From the NCBI GenBank assembly GCA_020638655.1, contig JACKIC010000008.1:62001-126000 (forward strand): DNA of 64,000 nt, in the 5' to 3' direction. The notes below the pieces were generated by a model. That model worked only from the letters and a program-made list of their open reading frames with translations. It did not search any database and was not told the DNA's origin. Shown here piece after piece: positions 36,330-44,811 of the stretch (positions are counted from its first letter, which is position 1; each line of letters opens with the position of its first letter). The position numbers were made by a program, and so were the translations under genes. This stretch comes from Planctomycetota bacterium (GTDB lineage: Bacteria > Planctomycetota > UBA1135 > UBA2386).

Positions 36330-38224
36330 GACTCGCGCCCCTTGATGCGCCGGAACAGCGCCTGCCCGCGCGCGCCGTCCGCGGACGGGTCGAAGGCGAC
36401 CATCGAGAAGCCGTCGTCGCCGAGCACGTCGCGCAGGAAGCCCTGCAGCTTCTGCGGCAGCGGCGCGCCGACGTAGAGCGGCGCGAGGCACACCGACACG
36501 CAGATCAACTCGACGTGGTGCAGCAGCCCGACGGCGCCGCGCAGCACCGGCAGTTCGTTGCCCTCGGTGTCGATCACCAACAGGTCGCAGCGCGACGCGT
36601 CGACGGCGCCTCGCTGCACGAGCGCGTCGAGCGTGGTCAGATCGACCGGCAGCGCGCGCGTCTGGCGCCTCGCGTCCGGCACCGCGGCGAGCGCGTGATG
36701 TTCGAGCAGGCTGCCGCCGGCCGAGTCGGCACCGAGCCGCAGCGTGCCGCGCCCGGGGTGCTCGTCGACGACCGCCTCGATCACGACCACCGGCCCGGCC
36801 GCTGCCGCAGCCTGCCGCAGCACCGGCAGCACCTCGGGGTTGCCCTCGATCAGGCACAGGTGCGGGATGCGCAGCGCGCCCCAGTCGACCAGGGCCTCGC
36901 CGCGGTGCGCGCCGACGTGCACGACGCCCTTGACCTCACACAGCAGATGCGGGAAGTGCCGCAGAACGCTGTGACCGAGCCGCTCGTGACACAACTGCGC
37001 GACCTCGCGCCGCCGCACCTGCATGCGGCACTCGGCCAGCAGCGCGCGGGCCTCGTCCTGGTCGCCGAGCACCTCCAGGCAGGCTGCGGCCACCGCCTGC
37101 AGGAGCCGCCCGTCGAAGACGTCCGTGCGCAGCGCGCGGCTCAGCAGGGCGACGCCCTGGCGCGGGGCGTCGGTCAGCGACAGCAGCCCCGCGGCGATCA
37201 GCAGCCGCCGACACCACGGAGCCGCCTCCACCGCCGCGGTGATCCGCGCCAGCAGGTCCGGATGCTCGCGGCGCAGCGCGGCGATCGTGGCCAACGCCGC
37301 CGCGGACTGATGGCGCTCGAGCGCGGCCATCACGTCCGGGACGTGCGCGTCGAGCCGTCGCCACGCGTCGATCGCCGCGGCCGCGTCGGCGGCGTCGTCG
37401 CCGACCAGGACCACGCTGAAGCCGTTGTTGGCGAGCCGCGCCGCCGAGAACGCCCCTTCCGCGCCGGGCACCGCGATCGCCCCCCGCCCGTGCGCATGGA
37501 TCAGGAACCCGCCGCGTTCGATCACCGGGACCGACGCGCGGGATGCTGCGCCACCACAGCCCGCGCGGGCGGCGTCGCGCAGGGGGGCCGTCTGCGTGTA
37601 GACGTGCGCACAACACGCCCTGCCGAGGCGTTCGGGCTGCACTCCATGAGGCATCAGGACCTCGTCCACGAGTTCCTGCACGAACCGGTCGACGCCCGGC
37701 GAATCGCTGCCCTCGAAGACCTGGGAGCGGTCGATGATCACGACCACACCGCCGACCCGGACCCGCGCGGCGAGCAGCGGCCACGCGCGACGTGCGTCCT
37801 CGCGGTCCTGCAAGCCGTCGAGCACCAGGGCGTCGACCTCACCGGCGAACCGCTGCAGGTCGTGCCGCGCCGCCCCGTCGTCGTGACGGTACGGGATCAG
37901 CACGTCCGCGCCCGAGCCGGGCTCCAGGGTCTCGGCCAGGGCGGTCATCGCCGGACCGTCGCCGTCGACCGTGATCGTGCGCTGCGCGAAGCAGCGCACC
38001 AGATGGTGCAGCGCGCCGCGACCGCACAGCCCGGCGAGCAGGACCACCGGCCGCTCGTGGCTACGGCGCAGTCGCATCGCGAGCTGCTGGGCGAGAGCGC
38101 GCGGCAGGTCGATCGCCGGGTCGCAGTGCCAGGGATGCTGGGTGTCGGCGTAGCCGAACCCGAACCGCTCGGGGTCCCGCGTGGCCACCTGATCGACGGC
38201 GACGGTGATCGGGACGCTGCTCAT
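36326..38224 (-). CDS. FkbM-type methyltransferase with N-terminal SAM-like domain
   Basis: 632 residues from the ATG at 38222-38224. The N-terminal ~180 residues resemble a Rossmann methyltransferase core (PVVLLAGLCGRGALHHLVRCF, DALVLDGLQDREDA, VGGVVVIID). The middle is a helical spacer with TPR-like content (AACLEVLGDQDEARALLAE). Residues ~430-632 contain the FkbM core: GVVHVGAHRGEALVDW, CLIEGNPEVLPVLR, VDLTTLDALV, CDLLVIDTEGNELPVLRGA and LHHVELICVSV. FkbM enzymes put methyl groups on sugar hydroxyls. It overlaps the dehydratase gene upstream and the hypothetical gene downstream by four bases each. The presence of two SAM-type domains in one protein is unusual. Confidence 0.78.
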   Translation of the reverse strand: MSSVPITVAVDQVATRDPERFGFGYADTQHPWHCDPAIDLPRALAQQLAMRLRRSHERPVVLLAGLCGRGALHHLVRCFAQRTITVDGDGPAMTALAETLEPGSGADVLIPYRHDDGAARHDLQRFAGEVDALVLDGLQDREDARRAWPLLAARVRVGGVVVIIDRSQVFEGSDSPGVDRFVQELVDEVLMPHGVQPERLGRACCAHVYTQTAPLRDAARAGCGGAASRASVPVIERGGFLIHAHGRGAIAVPGAEGAFSAARLANNGFSVVLVGDDAADAAAAIDAWRRLDAHVPDVMAALERHQSAAALATIAALRREHPDLLARITAAVEAAPWCRRLLIAAGLLSLTDAPRQGVALLSRALRTDVFDGRLLQAVAAACLEVLGDQDEARALLAECRMQVRRREVAQLCHERLGHSVLRHFPHLLCEVKGVVHVGAHRGEALVDWGALRIPHLCLIEGNPEVLPVLRQAAAAAGPVVVIEAVVDEHPGRGTLRLGADSAGGSLLEHHALAAVPDARRQTRALPVDLTTLDALVQRGAVDASRCDLLVIDTEGNELPVLRGAVGLLHHVELICVSVCLAPLYVGAPLPQKLQGFLRDVLGDDGFSMVAFDPSADGARGQALFRRIKGRES

Positions 38225-39270
38225 CGCACCAGGAAGTGCCGGCCGCTGCGGACCCGATCGCGCCAGTAGTCGAGCAGGTCCTGCATCGTCTGCGCAAACG
38301 GGATGACCGGCTGCCAGCCCGTGTGGGTCGTGAACTTCGTCGTGTCGGGGACCTGCAGATCCGCGTCGATCGGCCGCAGCCGCTCGGGGTCGGTCACGAC
38401 CTCGATGTCGTCGCGCGTCGACAGCGACAGCAGGTGCTGCAGCATCTCGCGCACCGAGCACGTGTGGGTGCCGCCGATGTTGTAGTAGGCGCCCGCGGTC
38501 GGGTTCACGGTCACCAGCAGGTGATAGGCGCGCACGGCGTCGCGCACGTCGGCCCAGGTGCGCAGCGAGTCGAGGTTGCCGGTCTTGAGCACCGGCGCGA
38601 TCTGGCCGTCCTCGATCATCGCGATCTGCTTGGCGAAGGTTGACTCGGCGAACACGTCGCCGCGCCGCGGGCCCGTGTGCGTGAACATGCGCGTGGTCAT
38701 CACGCACATGCCGTAGGCTTCGGCGTAGAAGCGCCCCACCAGGTCGGTGCCGACCTTGCTGATCGCGTACGGCGACGCGGGGTGGAACGGTCGGTCCTCG
38801 TGGATCGGCAGCAGGTGCTTGGGCACGCGGCCGAACACCTCGGACGAGGCGCACACGTGCACGGTCGGCGACAGGCCGCTGGTGCGGATCGCCTCGAGCA
38901 GGCCCGCGGTGCCCAGGATGTTGGTCTGCAGGGTCTCGAGCGGCGCCTCGAAGCTCGTCTGCGGGTAGCTCTGCGCGGCCAGGTGGAAGACGTAGTCGGG
39001 CTGCGCCTTGCCAACCGCCTTCTGCAGGGACGGCTGGTCGTTGAGGTCGCCGTAGACCAGGTGCACCCGCTCCTTGGCGTTGATGCGCGGCAGCAGGTGG
39101 TCGACGTTGCTGAGGTCGTCGTTCCAGCGCAGCAGGCCGGTGATCTCCCAGTCGGTGTGCGCGAGCAGGTGGTCGGCCAGGTGGCTGCCGACCATGCCCG
39201 TGAAGCCCGTGATCAGCGCGCGCGGAGGGCCCGGCTGGCGGGCGCCCAGCTCAGGACGAGGCAGCAGCAT
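38221..39270 (-). CDS. GDP-sugar 4,6-dehydratase-like NAD epimerase/dehydratase
   Basis: 349 residues of the extended SDR family. NAD-binding TGFTGMVGSHL lies at about 21-31, the PDYVFHLAAQSY segment follows, and the catalytic SPYAISKVG (YxxxK) is near 166-171; VHVCASSEVFG supplies the Ser/Thr. Its closest familiar relative is GDP-mannose 4,6-dehydratase. Because the locus also encodes a heptose kinase and a GDP-heptose pyrophosphorylase, the substrate may be GDP-manno-heptose (as in DmhA/WcbK-type enzymes) rather than GDP-mannose. It overlaps the RfbC-like gene by 20 bases and the FkbM gene by four. The ATG at 39268-39270 is used; an internal start further in would remove the overlap but is not required. 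Confidence 0.82.
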   Translation of the reverse strand: MLLPRPELGARQPGPPRALITGFTGMVGSHLADHLLAHTDWEITGLLRWNDDLSNVDHLLPRINAKERVHLVYGDLNDQPSLQKAVGKAQPDYVFHLAAQSYPQTSFEAPLETLQTNILGTAGLLEAIRTSGLSPTVHVCASSEVFGRVPKHLLPIHEDRPFHPASPYAISKVGTDLVGRFYAEAYGMCVMTTRMFTHTGPRRGDVFAESTFAKQIAMIEDGQIAPVLKTGNLDSLRTWADVRDAVRAYHLLVTVNPTAGAYYNIGGTHTCSVREMLQHLLSLSTRDDIEVVTDPERLRPIDADLQVPDTTKFTTHTGWQPVIPFAQTMQDLLDYWRDRVRSGRHFLVR

Positions 39271-39775
39271 AGGCCCCCACCTTGTCGCGTTCGCTGAGGA
39301 TCGGGTCGGTCACCGGCCACTCGAACCCCCATTCCGGGTCGTTCCAGCGGATCGTGAACTGCCGGCCGGGCTCGAAGTGCGTGTCCTGCTTGTACCAGTA
39401 GACGAGCGGGCCCTGCAGCACGAGGATCGAGTTGCCGATGCCGGGCGGCAGCAGCAGCTGCTCGCGGTTCTCGCCGCTGAGCTCGAACGCCTGCCAGCGC
39501 CGGTAGGTCGGCGAGTCGGGGCGGTTGTCGGCGATCACCGCGTAGCCCGTGCCGTGCAGCACGCTGACCAGCTTGGTCGTCGCCCAGTCGCCGTGCAGGC
39601 CGCGCAGCACGTGCGTCTCGGAGACCGAGATGTCGTCCTGGACGAACTCGATGCCGCCGGTCGCCTCCCGATACTTGTCGGTGTCGAACAACTCGACGTA
39701 GCGACCGCGGTGGTCGCAGAAAGCCTCGGGCACGATGCGTCGCACCCCGTGCAGGTCGGTGTCGAAGGTCTGCAT
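39251..39775 (-). CDS. dTDP-4-dehydrorhamnose 3,5-epimerase-like cupin (RfbC family)
   Basis: 174 residues. RfbC-family features: GVRRIVPEAFCDHRGRYVELFDTDKY, VQDDISVSETHVLRGLHGDW (with the conserved HVLRGLH motif), KLVSVLHGTGYAVIADNR and LLLPPGIGNSILVLQGPLVYWYK. RfbC enzymes epimerise C3 and C5 of 4-keto-6-deoxy sugars. In heptose pathways, homologues (MlghB/DdahB) epimerise GDP-6-deoxy-4-keto-heptose, and this locus has the kinase and guanylyltransferase to make a GDP-heptose. It is the first gene of the 39775-to-32024 run and overlaps the dehydratase by 20 bases. An inverted repeat lies 15 bases upstream of its start. Confidence 0.82.
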   Translation of the reverse strand: MQTFDTDLHGVRRIVPEAFCDHRGRYVELFDTDKYREATGGIEFVQDDISVSETHVLRGLHGDWATTKLVSVLHGTGYAVIADNRPDSPTYRRWQAFELSGENREQLLLPPGIGNSILVLQGPLVYWYKQDTHFEPGRQFTIRWNDPEWGFEWPVTDPILSERDKVGAYAAASS

Positions 39776-39789
39776 GCCCCCGTGCTATC

Positions 39790-39820
39790 GGCAGTTCCGG
39801 TCGGGCGCTTGAGAACTGCC
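39790..39820. promoter_or_regulatory. Inverted repeat upstream of glycan run and ars pair
   Basis: GGCAGTTC at 39790-39797 and GAACTGCC at 39813-39820 form a perfect eight-base dyad with a 15-base spacer. It lies 15 bases upstream of the RfbC-like start. It could be an operator in the divergent region or a leader hairpin of the glycan mRNA. Role unproven. Confidence 0.4.
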
Positions 39821-39933
39821 CGGGCCGCCGGCACCCGGCCCCGCGCCGGGCGCCAACGCCTTGCCCGCCAGCACGTTCCCGCCGCCCGCCGCTGCAGCGC
39901 GCCCATGGCATCTGCGCTGTGGCGCGCCAACCC

Positions 39934-40032
39934 ATGACCCCCACCCCTCGCACCCTGCGCGAATCCCGCACCGAGATCGGCCTGCTGCTGCTGGTCGCCC
40001 TGGCCCTCATCCTGCTCGCGACCTGCCACTGA
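39934..40032 (+). CDS. Possible 32-residue single-helix membrane peptide
   Basis: ATG at 39934 to TGA at 40030-40032 encodes 32 residues: a charged N-terminus (TLRESRTEIG) followed by a hydrophobic helix (LLLLVALALILLATC). Third positions are almost all G or C, as in real genes here. It sits upstream of the ars pair on the same strand. No ribosome site is clear. It may be a small membrane protein or a chance ORF. Confidence 0.3.
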   Translation: MTPTPRTLRESRTEIGLLLLVALALILLATCH

Positions 40033-40098
40033 TCCGCCGCGCGTCTTGGCCGTCCCTTCGCTTGCGCGCCCGGGTCGCCTCGGCTACGCCGCTCGACC

Positions 40099-41100
40099 AT
40101 GCGCATCGTCGTCAACGGCCTGGGACGCATGGGCCGCCTGTTCGTGCGGGCCGCGATCGACCGCGGGCTGACCGTCGCCGCGGTCAACGAACCCAAGGGC
40201 AGCCTCGACCAGCTGGCGCTCGGCGTCGAGTTCGACTCGGTCCAGGGCCGGTGGCACCGGACCGCGGCGGCCGAGGCCGGTAGCCTGCGCCTTGGCGACC
40301 AGCGGGTCGCGGTGCATCAATCCACCGACTGGCACACCCTGCCCCTGGCCGACGGCGGGCCGACGCTGGTCGTCGAGTGCAGCGGCAAGGCCAAGCGCCG
40401 CGAACTGCTCGAGCCGCTGTTCGCGGCCGGCGCGAGCGCGATCCTGGTCAGCAACCCGGTGCCCGACGTGCCCAACCTGGTGTTCGGGGTCAACCACGGC
40501 GGCGTCGACTTCGCGGCCGCACCCGTGGTCACCGCCGCGTCCTGCACGACCAATTGCCTCGCCCCGGTCGTGCGCGTGCTGCACGACGCGATCGGCATCC
40601 GCCGCGGGCTCGTGACCACGATCCACGATCCGACCAATACCCAGACCGTGACCGACCGCGCCGACAAGGACCCGCGACGCGGCCGGTCGGCGCTGCTCAA
40701 CCTGATCCCGACCAGCACCAACTCGGCGACGGCCGTGACCCTGATCGTGCCCGAGCTGGCCGGCAAGCTCGACAGCATCGCGGTGCGCGCGCCAGTGCTC
40801 AACGCGTCCCTGACCGACTGCAACTTCGAGATGCAGCGCCCCACCAGCGTCGACGAGGTCAACGCCGCGCTCGCCGCCGCCGCCGGCTCCGGCCCGTTGC
40901 AGGGCATCCTCGGCTACGAAGAACGCCCGCTGGTCAGCAGCGACTTCGCCCACGACCCGCGCAGCGCGATCGTCGACGCCGCCTGCACGCGCGTCGTCGA
41001 CGGCCACCTCGTCAAGGTGATGGCCTGGTACGACAACGAGTGGGGCTACGTGAACCGTATGGTCGACCTGGTCGGCTGCATCGTGCAGGCGCGCGCATGA
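40099..41100 (+). CDS. gap: ArsJ-associated glyceraldehyde-3-phosphate dehydrogenase
   Basis: 333 residues. NAD-binding VNGLGRMGRL at the N-terminus, catalytic Cys in the SCTTNC motif near 147-152, and the C-terminal WYDNEWGYVNRM. The block DPTNTQTVTDRADKDPRRGRSALLNLIPTSTNSATAV and the GILGYEERPLVSSDF block are typical of the GAPDH subgroup encoded next to arsJ. In that system GAPDH uses arsenate in place of phosphate, making 1-arseno-3-phosphoglycerate, which ArsJ exports before it breaks down. The ATGA overlap at 41097-41100 couples it to arsJ. The Cys and His/Tyr core is intact, so it should also be able to act as ordinary GAPDH. Confidence 0.9.
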   Translation: MRIVVNGLGRMGRLFVRAAIDRGLTVAAVNEPKGSLDQLALGVEFDSVQGRWHRTAAAEAGSLRLGDQRVAVHQSTDWHTLPLADGGPTLVVECSGKAKRRELLEPLFAAGASAILVSNPVPDVPNLVFGVNHGGVDFAAAPVVTAASCTTNCLAPVVRVLHDAIGIRRGLVTTIHDPTNTQTVTDRADKDPRRGRSALLNLIPTSTNSATAVTLIVPELAGKLDSIAVRAPVLNASLTDCNFEMQRPTSVDEVNAALAAAAGSGPLQGILGYEERPLVSSDFAHDPRSAIVDAACTRVVDGHLVKVMAWYDNEWGYVNRMVDLVGCIVQARA

Positions 41101-42299
41101 CGACGACGGACGGCCGCCGCGGCTTCGTCGTCGTCAGCCTGAGCTACCAGGCGTTCACGCTCAGCGACGGCGCCCTGCGCATGCTGGTGCTGCTGCACCT
41201 GCACGAGGCCGGCCAGACCGCGCTCGCGCTGGCCCTGCTGCTGCTGCCCTACGAGATCGCCGGCGTGTTCACCAACCTGCTCGGCGGTTGGCTCGGCGCG
41301 CGCTTCGGCCTCAAGCCGGTGCTGCTCGCGGGGCTGCTGCTACAGGTCGCGGCGTGCCTGATGCTCGGCCTGCGGGCCTCGACGCTGACCGTGGCCTACG
41401 TGATGACCACGCAGGTGCTCTCCGGCGTCGCCAAGGACCTCGCCAAGACCGCGGCCAAGAGCTACGTGCGCCGGCTCGCGCCCGAAGCGGGACACGGGCC
41501 GCTGTTCCGGCTCGTCGCCGTGTTGACCGGCAGCAAGAACGTCACCAAGGGACTCGGCTTCTTCGTCGGCGGGCTGCTGCTCGCCGGTGTCGGCTTCGCC
41601 GCCACCAACCTGGCGCTGGCTGGCCTGCTGGCGCTGATCGCGCTCGCCGCGGCACTGTGGCTGCCCGCGACCCCCGGCAAGCCCCGCGCGCGCCTGTCGG
41701 CGGTGTTCTCGCAGCAGCCCGCGATCAACTGGCTGGCGGTGGCGCGCCTGTTCCTGTTCGGGTCGCGCGACGCGTGGTTCGCGGTGGCCCTGCCGCTGTT
41801 CCTGGTCGCGAGCTGGGGCTGGGGCTCGACCGCGGTCGGCGCGCTGCTGTCGGCCTGGGTGATCGGCTACGGCGTCGTGCAGGCCGCCGCGCCGGGCCTG
41901 GTGCGCGCGCCCGACCTCGGCGCCGGCGCGGCGCGGGCGGCGCTGACCACGTGTCTGTTGCTGCTGCCGCTCGGGCTGACCTGGTACGGCCTGCAGCAGC
42001 CGCAGCCCGGCAGCTGGGTGCTCGCCGGACTGTTCGTCTACGGCGCGCTGTTCGCCGTGACCAGCAGCCTGCACAGCTGGCTCGTGGTCGCGGCGGCGGG
42101 CGCCGAGGACGTCGCCGAACGCGTCGGCTTCTACTACGCCGCCAACGCCGGCGGCCGGCTGCTGGGCACCTTGGCGTCGGGATACCTGTTCGATCGCTGC
42201 GCGGGCGGCGCGGCCGGGCTGTCGTGCACAGTGCTCGCGGCGGCCGCGGCCGTGGCGCTCGCCGCGATCAGCCTGCTGCCGACCCGGCGGGGCTGGTGA
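41097..42299 (+). CDS. arsJ: ArsJ, organoarsenical efflux permease (MFS)
   Basis: 400 residues with about ten to twelve membrane helices, e.g. ALALALLLLPYEIAGVFTNLLGGWLGARFGLKPVLLAG and WVLAGLFVYGALFAV. The loop GVAKDLAKTAAKSYVRRLAPE is characteristic of ArsJ. It would export 1-arseno-3-phosphoglycerate made by the coupled GAPDH, lowering cellular arsenate. The two genes are adjacent with a four-base overlap. The 3' end overlaps the end of the convergent glycosyltransferase gene by 32 bases (42268-42299). No arsR, arsC or ars pump genes are in the window, so this is a minimal arsenate-detoxification pair inside a glycan locus. Confidence 0.9.
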   Translation: MTTTDGRRGFVVVSLSYQAFTLSDGALRMLVLLHLHEAGQTALALALLLLPYEIAGVFTNLLGGWLGARFGLKPVLLAGLLLQVAACLMLGLRASTLTVAYVMTTQVLSGVAKDLAKTAAKSYVRRLAPEAGHGPLFRLVAVLTGSKNVTKGLGFFVGGLLLAGVGFAATNLALAGLLALIALAAALWLPATPGKPRARLSAVFSQQPAINWLAVARLFLFGSRDAWFAVALPLFLVASWGWGSTAVGALLSAWVIGYGVVQAAAPGLVRAPDLGAGAARAALTTCLLLLPLGLTWYGLQQPQPGSWVLAGLFVYGALFAVTSSLHSWLVVAAAGAEDVAERVGFYYAANAGGRLLGTLASGYLFDRCAGGAAGLSCTVLAAAAAVALAAISLLPTRRGW

Positions 42300-44811
42300 C
42301 GAGCAGTTCCGCGTAGACCGCGGTCACGTCGTCGACGAACGCCGACAACCCGCGCGGGGCGTCGATGCCGCGTTGCAGCCGGCCGAGCAGTTCGGGGTCC
42401 TCGCCGAACGCCGCGAGGCAGCGCGCCAGCCCCCCCGCGTCGCCGAGCTCGAACAGCAGGCCGTTGCGACCGTGCTGCACGAAGTCCGGGATGCCGCCCG
42501 CGCGCGAGCCGATCACCGGACAGCGCGCCGCCAGCGCCTCCGCGACGACGAACGGCGCGCAGTCGTCCCACACCGACGGCACCACGACGACGTCGAGCGC
42601 GCCGAGCAGTTCGGGCAGGCGCTGCTGGTCGTAGCGCCCGAACAGGTGCAGCCGTCCCTCGGGATCCAGCTGCCGCAGCGCCGGCAGGTAGTCGGTCGCG
42701 ACGTCGCCGAGCGCCACTGCCTCGACCGCGCCTGCGGGCAGCTGCTGCAGCGCCTGCGCCAGCACGTGCACACCCTTGTGCGCCATCACCGACCCGATGA
42801 AGCCGACGCGCAGCGGCCGGTCCAGCCGCGCGACCGCGGCCCGCCGGGCCCCGGTGCGTCGCCAGATGCCGGTCAGAGCTTCGGGCTCCTGCCGCAGCAC
42901 CCGCACGTGGCCGGGGTCGTCGCCGTTCTGCACGTAGAGGGCGCGCACCCGTGTGGAGACGGCGAGGTGCACGTCGATGTCGTCGCGCAGCATGCGCTGG
43001 CCTTCGCGCCGGCGCTCGGCGAACCCGGAGGCCAACCCGTCGGTGCCCAGACAGCGCTCGCACTTCGACCCATCTACGCTGCCGCCTTCGCAGCGCTGCA
43101 GCCGCTCGCTGATCAGGTAGAGGCGCGGACAGATCGCCCAGTAGTTGTTCGAACTGAGCACCGTCGGCAAGCCGCGCGCGCGGCATTCGCCGGGCAGCGA
43201 CATGCCGAGGTTGTGAAGATTCCAGAAGTGCACGACCTGCGGGACCACTTCGTCGAGCACGGCCGCGAACGCCGCGCGGACGTTGGGATCGTCGATCTCG
43301 CGCCGCGGCGCGGCCAGGTCCATGAACGCGCTCGGGCGGTTGCAGAGACCGAACAGCTGCACGCCGTCCTCCTGGTGACGCCGCACGCCGTACGGGCCCA
43401 GCTGCGGCTCGGGCCGCGCCGCGGCGTAGAACACCGCGACCTCGTGGCCCTGGGCCGCCAGGGCCTTGGCGAACGCGCGCGGCAGCATCGTGCCGCCGCC
43501 GCTGTCGGACCAACCGTACATCACCAGCAGCACCCGCTCGGCAGCGCGGCGCGGTGCCCTCGGCACCTGGGGCGTCGCCGCCGGCAGCGACCAGACCTTC
43601 TCCGCGGCCGTGGTGACCACCCCGTTGGGTCCCTCGTAGACGTCCCAGGGGCGGCGCTGCCTGGTTGCGCCCCAGACCAACAACCCGTCGGCGTCGATCT
43701 GCAGCCCCGCCACCTGCCGCGATGTCGTCACGACCGGATGGTCCAACTCCGCGAACTGCAGCGAGGTGATCCGCGGCGGCGCGCTGGCCCCGGTGAGCCG
43801 TCGGTTGGCCTGCGTCTGCGCCGTCGTCGCCGACCAGCGCCAGGTCGCCAGCGCCTGCTCGCGGTGGCCGGCGGCGGCCAGGATGTTGCCCGCGTTGTTG
43901 GCGAACGCGACCCGCAGCGCGTCGCCCGCGGCCCCTTCGAGCGGCAGCGCCGCCGCGCGCCGGTAGCACTCCAGGGCGAAGTCGGCGTCGGTGTACGGAC
44001 CGAGCGCGCAGAGGTTGCCGAGCTCGAACCACGCCGCGGCCCACGCGGCGGGGTCCTCACCGTACGCCGCGAGCGCCGGGAAGATCGTCGTCAATGGCGT
44101 CGTGGTCCGATACCGCCGCATCACCGCCAGCACCTCCGCCAGCGTCGCTGCCCGGTTGCCGGCCCCGCTGACGCTGTCGTCGCGCATCAGGAACAGGCCC
44201 AGCGCCTCACGCACGTGCACCGCGCCGAAGCGCAGCGCGATGCGCAGGAACATGTCCTGGTCGTTGGCGTGCACGTGCTCGGGGTCCCACGCACCGACCG
44301 TGTCGTGCACGGACCGCCGCCACACCGGCTGCGCGCCGAACAGGCAGCACGACAGCGCCGTCGCCGGGGAGTAGTCGGGCCACGCGTAGCGCTTGCCGGC
44401 GGTGTTGTCGGCCCAGGTCTCGTTGGCGCGGTGCGTGATCAGCGAGTCGGCGTAGGCGATGCCGACCTCGGGCTGCCGCGACAGCGCCTCGATCATGCGC
44501 ACCGCGAAGTCGGGACGGTGCCGGTCGTCGGCGTTGGCCGTGGTCAGGAACCGGCCGCGCGCCATCGCCGTCGCCCGGTCGAAGGCGCGCGAGGTGTTCT
44601 CCCGCGCGTCGGTGCGCACGTAGCGGATGTTGGCGTGCCGCTGCTGGTACTCGCGCACGATCGCGCCTTCGTTCTCCGGCGAACACGCGTCCACCACCAC
44701 GATCTCCAGGCCATCGCCGAGCGTCTGCGCCAGCAGGCTGTCGAGGCAGCCGCGCAGGAAGCGTTCGCTGGCGTAGGTCGAGACCATCGCCGTCAGCAGT
44801 GGCGCGGTCAT
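42268..44811 (-). CDS. Bifunctional glycosyltransferase: GT2 + repeat spacer + GT4
   Basis: 847 residues from the ATG at 44809-44811. Residues 1-~215 are a GT-A family-2 domain (LTAMVSTYASERFLRGCLDSLL, GLEIVVVDACSPENEG, then NADDRHRPDF, whose DD is the metal motif). A spacer at about 235-320 has TPR-like content (FALECYRRAAALPLEG, ANNAGNILAAAGHREQALATW). From about 390 a GT-B family-4 domain follows: RVLLVMYGWSDSGGGTMLPRAFAKALAAQGHEV, VGFIGSVMAHKGVHVLAQALQQL and VPSVWDDCAPFVVAEALAARCPVIGS. This is one protein doing two sugar transfers. It overlaps arsJ at the 3' end and the radical SAM gene by four bases at the 5' end. Confidence 0.85.
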   Translation of the reverse strand: MTAPLLTAMVSTYASERFLRGCLDSLLAQTLGDGLEIVVVDACSPENEGAIVREYQQRHANIRYVRTDARENTSRAFDRATAMARGRFLTTANADDRHRPDFAVRMIEALSRQPEVGIAYADSLITHRANETWADNTAGKRYAWPDYSPATALSCCLFGAQPVWRRSVHDTVGAWDPEHVHANDQDMFLRIALRFGAVHVREALGLFLMRDDSVSGAGNRAATLAEVLAVMRRYRTTTPLTTIFPALAAYGEDPAAWAAAWFELGNLCALGPYTDADFALECYRRAAALPLEGAAGDALRVAFANNAGNILAAAGHREQALATWRWSATTAQTQANRRLTGASAPPRITSLQFAELDHPVVTTSRQVAGLQIDADGLLVWGATRQRRPWDVYEGPNGVVTTAAEKVWSLPAATPQVPRAPRRAAERVLLVMYGWSDSGGGTMLPRAFAKALAAQGHEVAVFYAAARPEPQLGPYGVRRHQEDGVQLFGLCNRPSAFMDLAAPRREIDDPNVRAAFAAVLDEVVPQVVHFWNLHNLGMSLPGECRARGLPTVLSSNNYWAICPRLYLISERLQRCEGGSVDGSKCERCLGTDGLASGFAERRREGQRMLRDDIDVHLAVSTRVRALYVQNGDDPGHVRVLRQEPEALTGIWRRTGARRAAVARLDRPLRVGFIGSVMAHKGVHVLAQALQQLPAGAVEAVALGDVATDYLPALRQLDPEGRLHLFGRYDQQRLPELLGALDVVVVPSVWDDCAPFVVAEALAARCPVIGSRAGGIPDFVQHGRNGLLFELGDAGGLARCLAAFGEDPELLGRLQRGIDAPRGLSAFVDDVTAVYAELLVTSPAGSAAG

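Larger units (their letters stand above)
39776..40098. other. Divergent intergenic region, 323 bases
   Basis: It separates the RfbC-like gene (minus) from the ArsJ-associated GAPDH (plus) and therefore holds both promoters. It contains an eight-base inverted repeat at 39790-39820 and a 32-codon possible membrane peptide gene at 39934-40032. No recognisable arsR gene or ArsR operator (ATCAA..TTGAT) is seen. The rest is GC-rich with no obvious signal. Confidence 0.6.

Noticed and set aside
39776..42299. A mobile element carrying the arsenic pair.
   Set aside because: No transposase, integrase, terminal inverted repeats or target duplication, and the base composition matches the neighbours.
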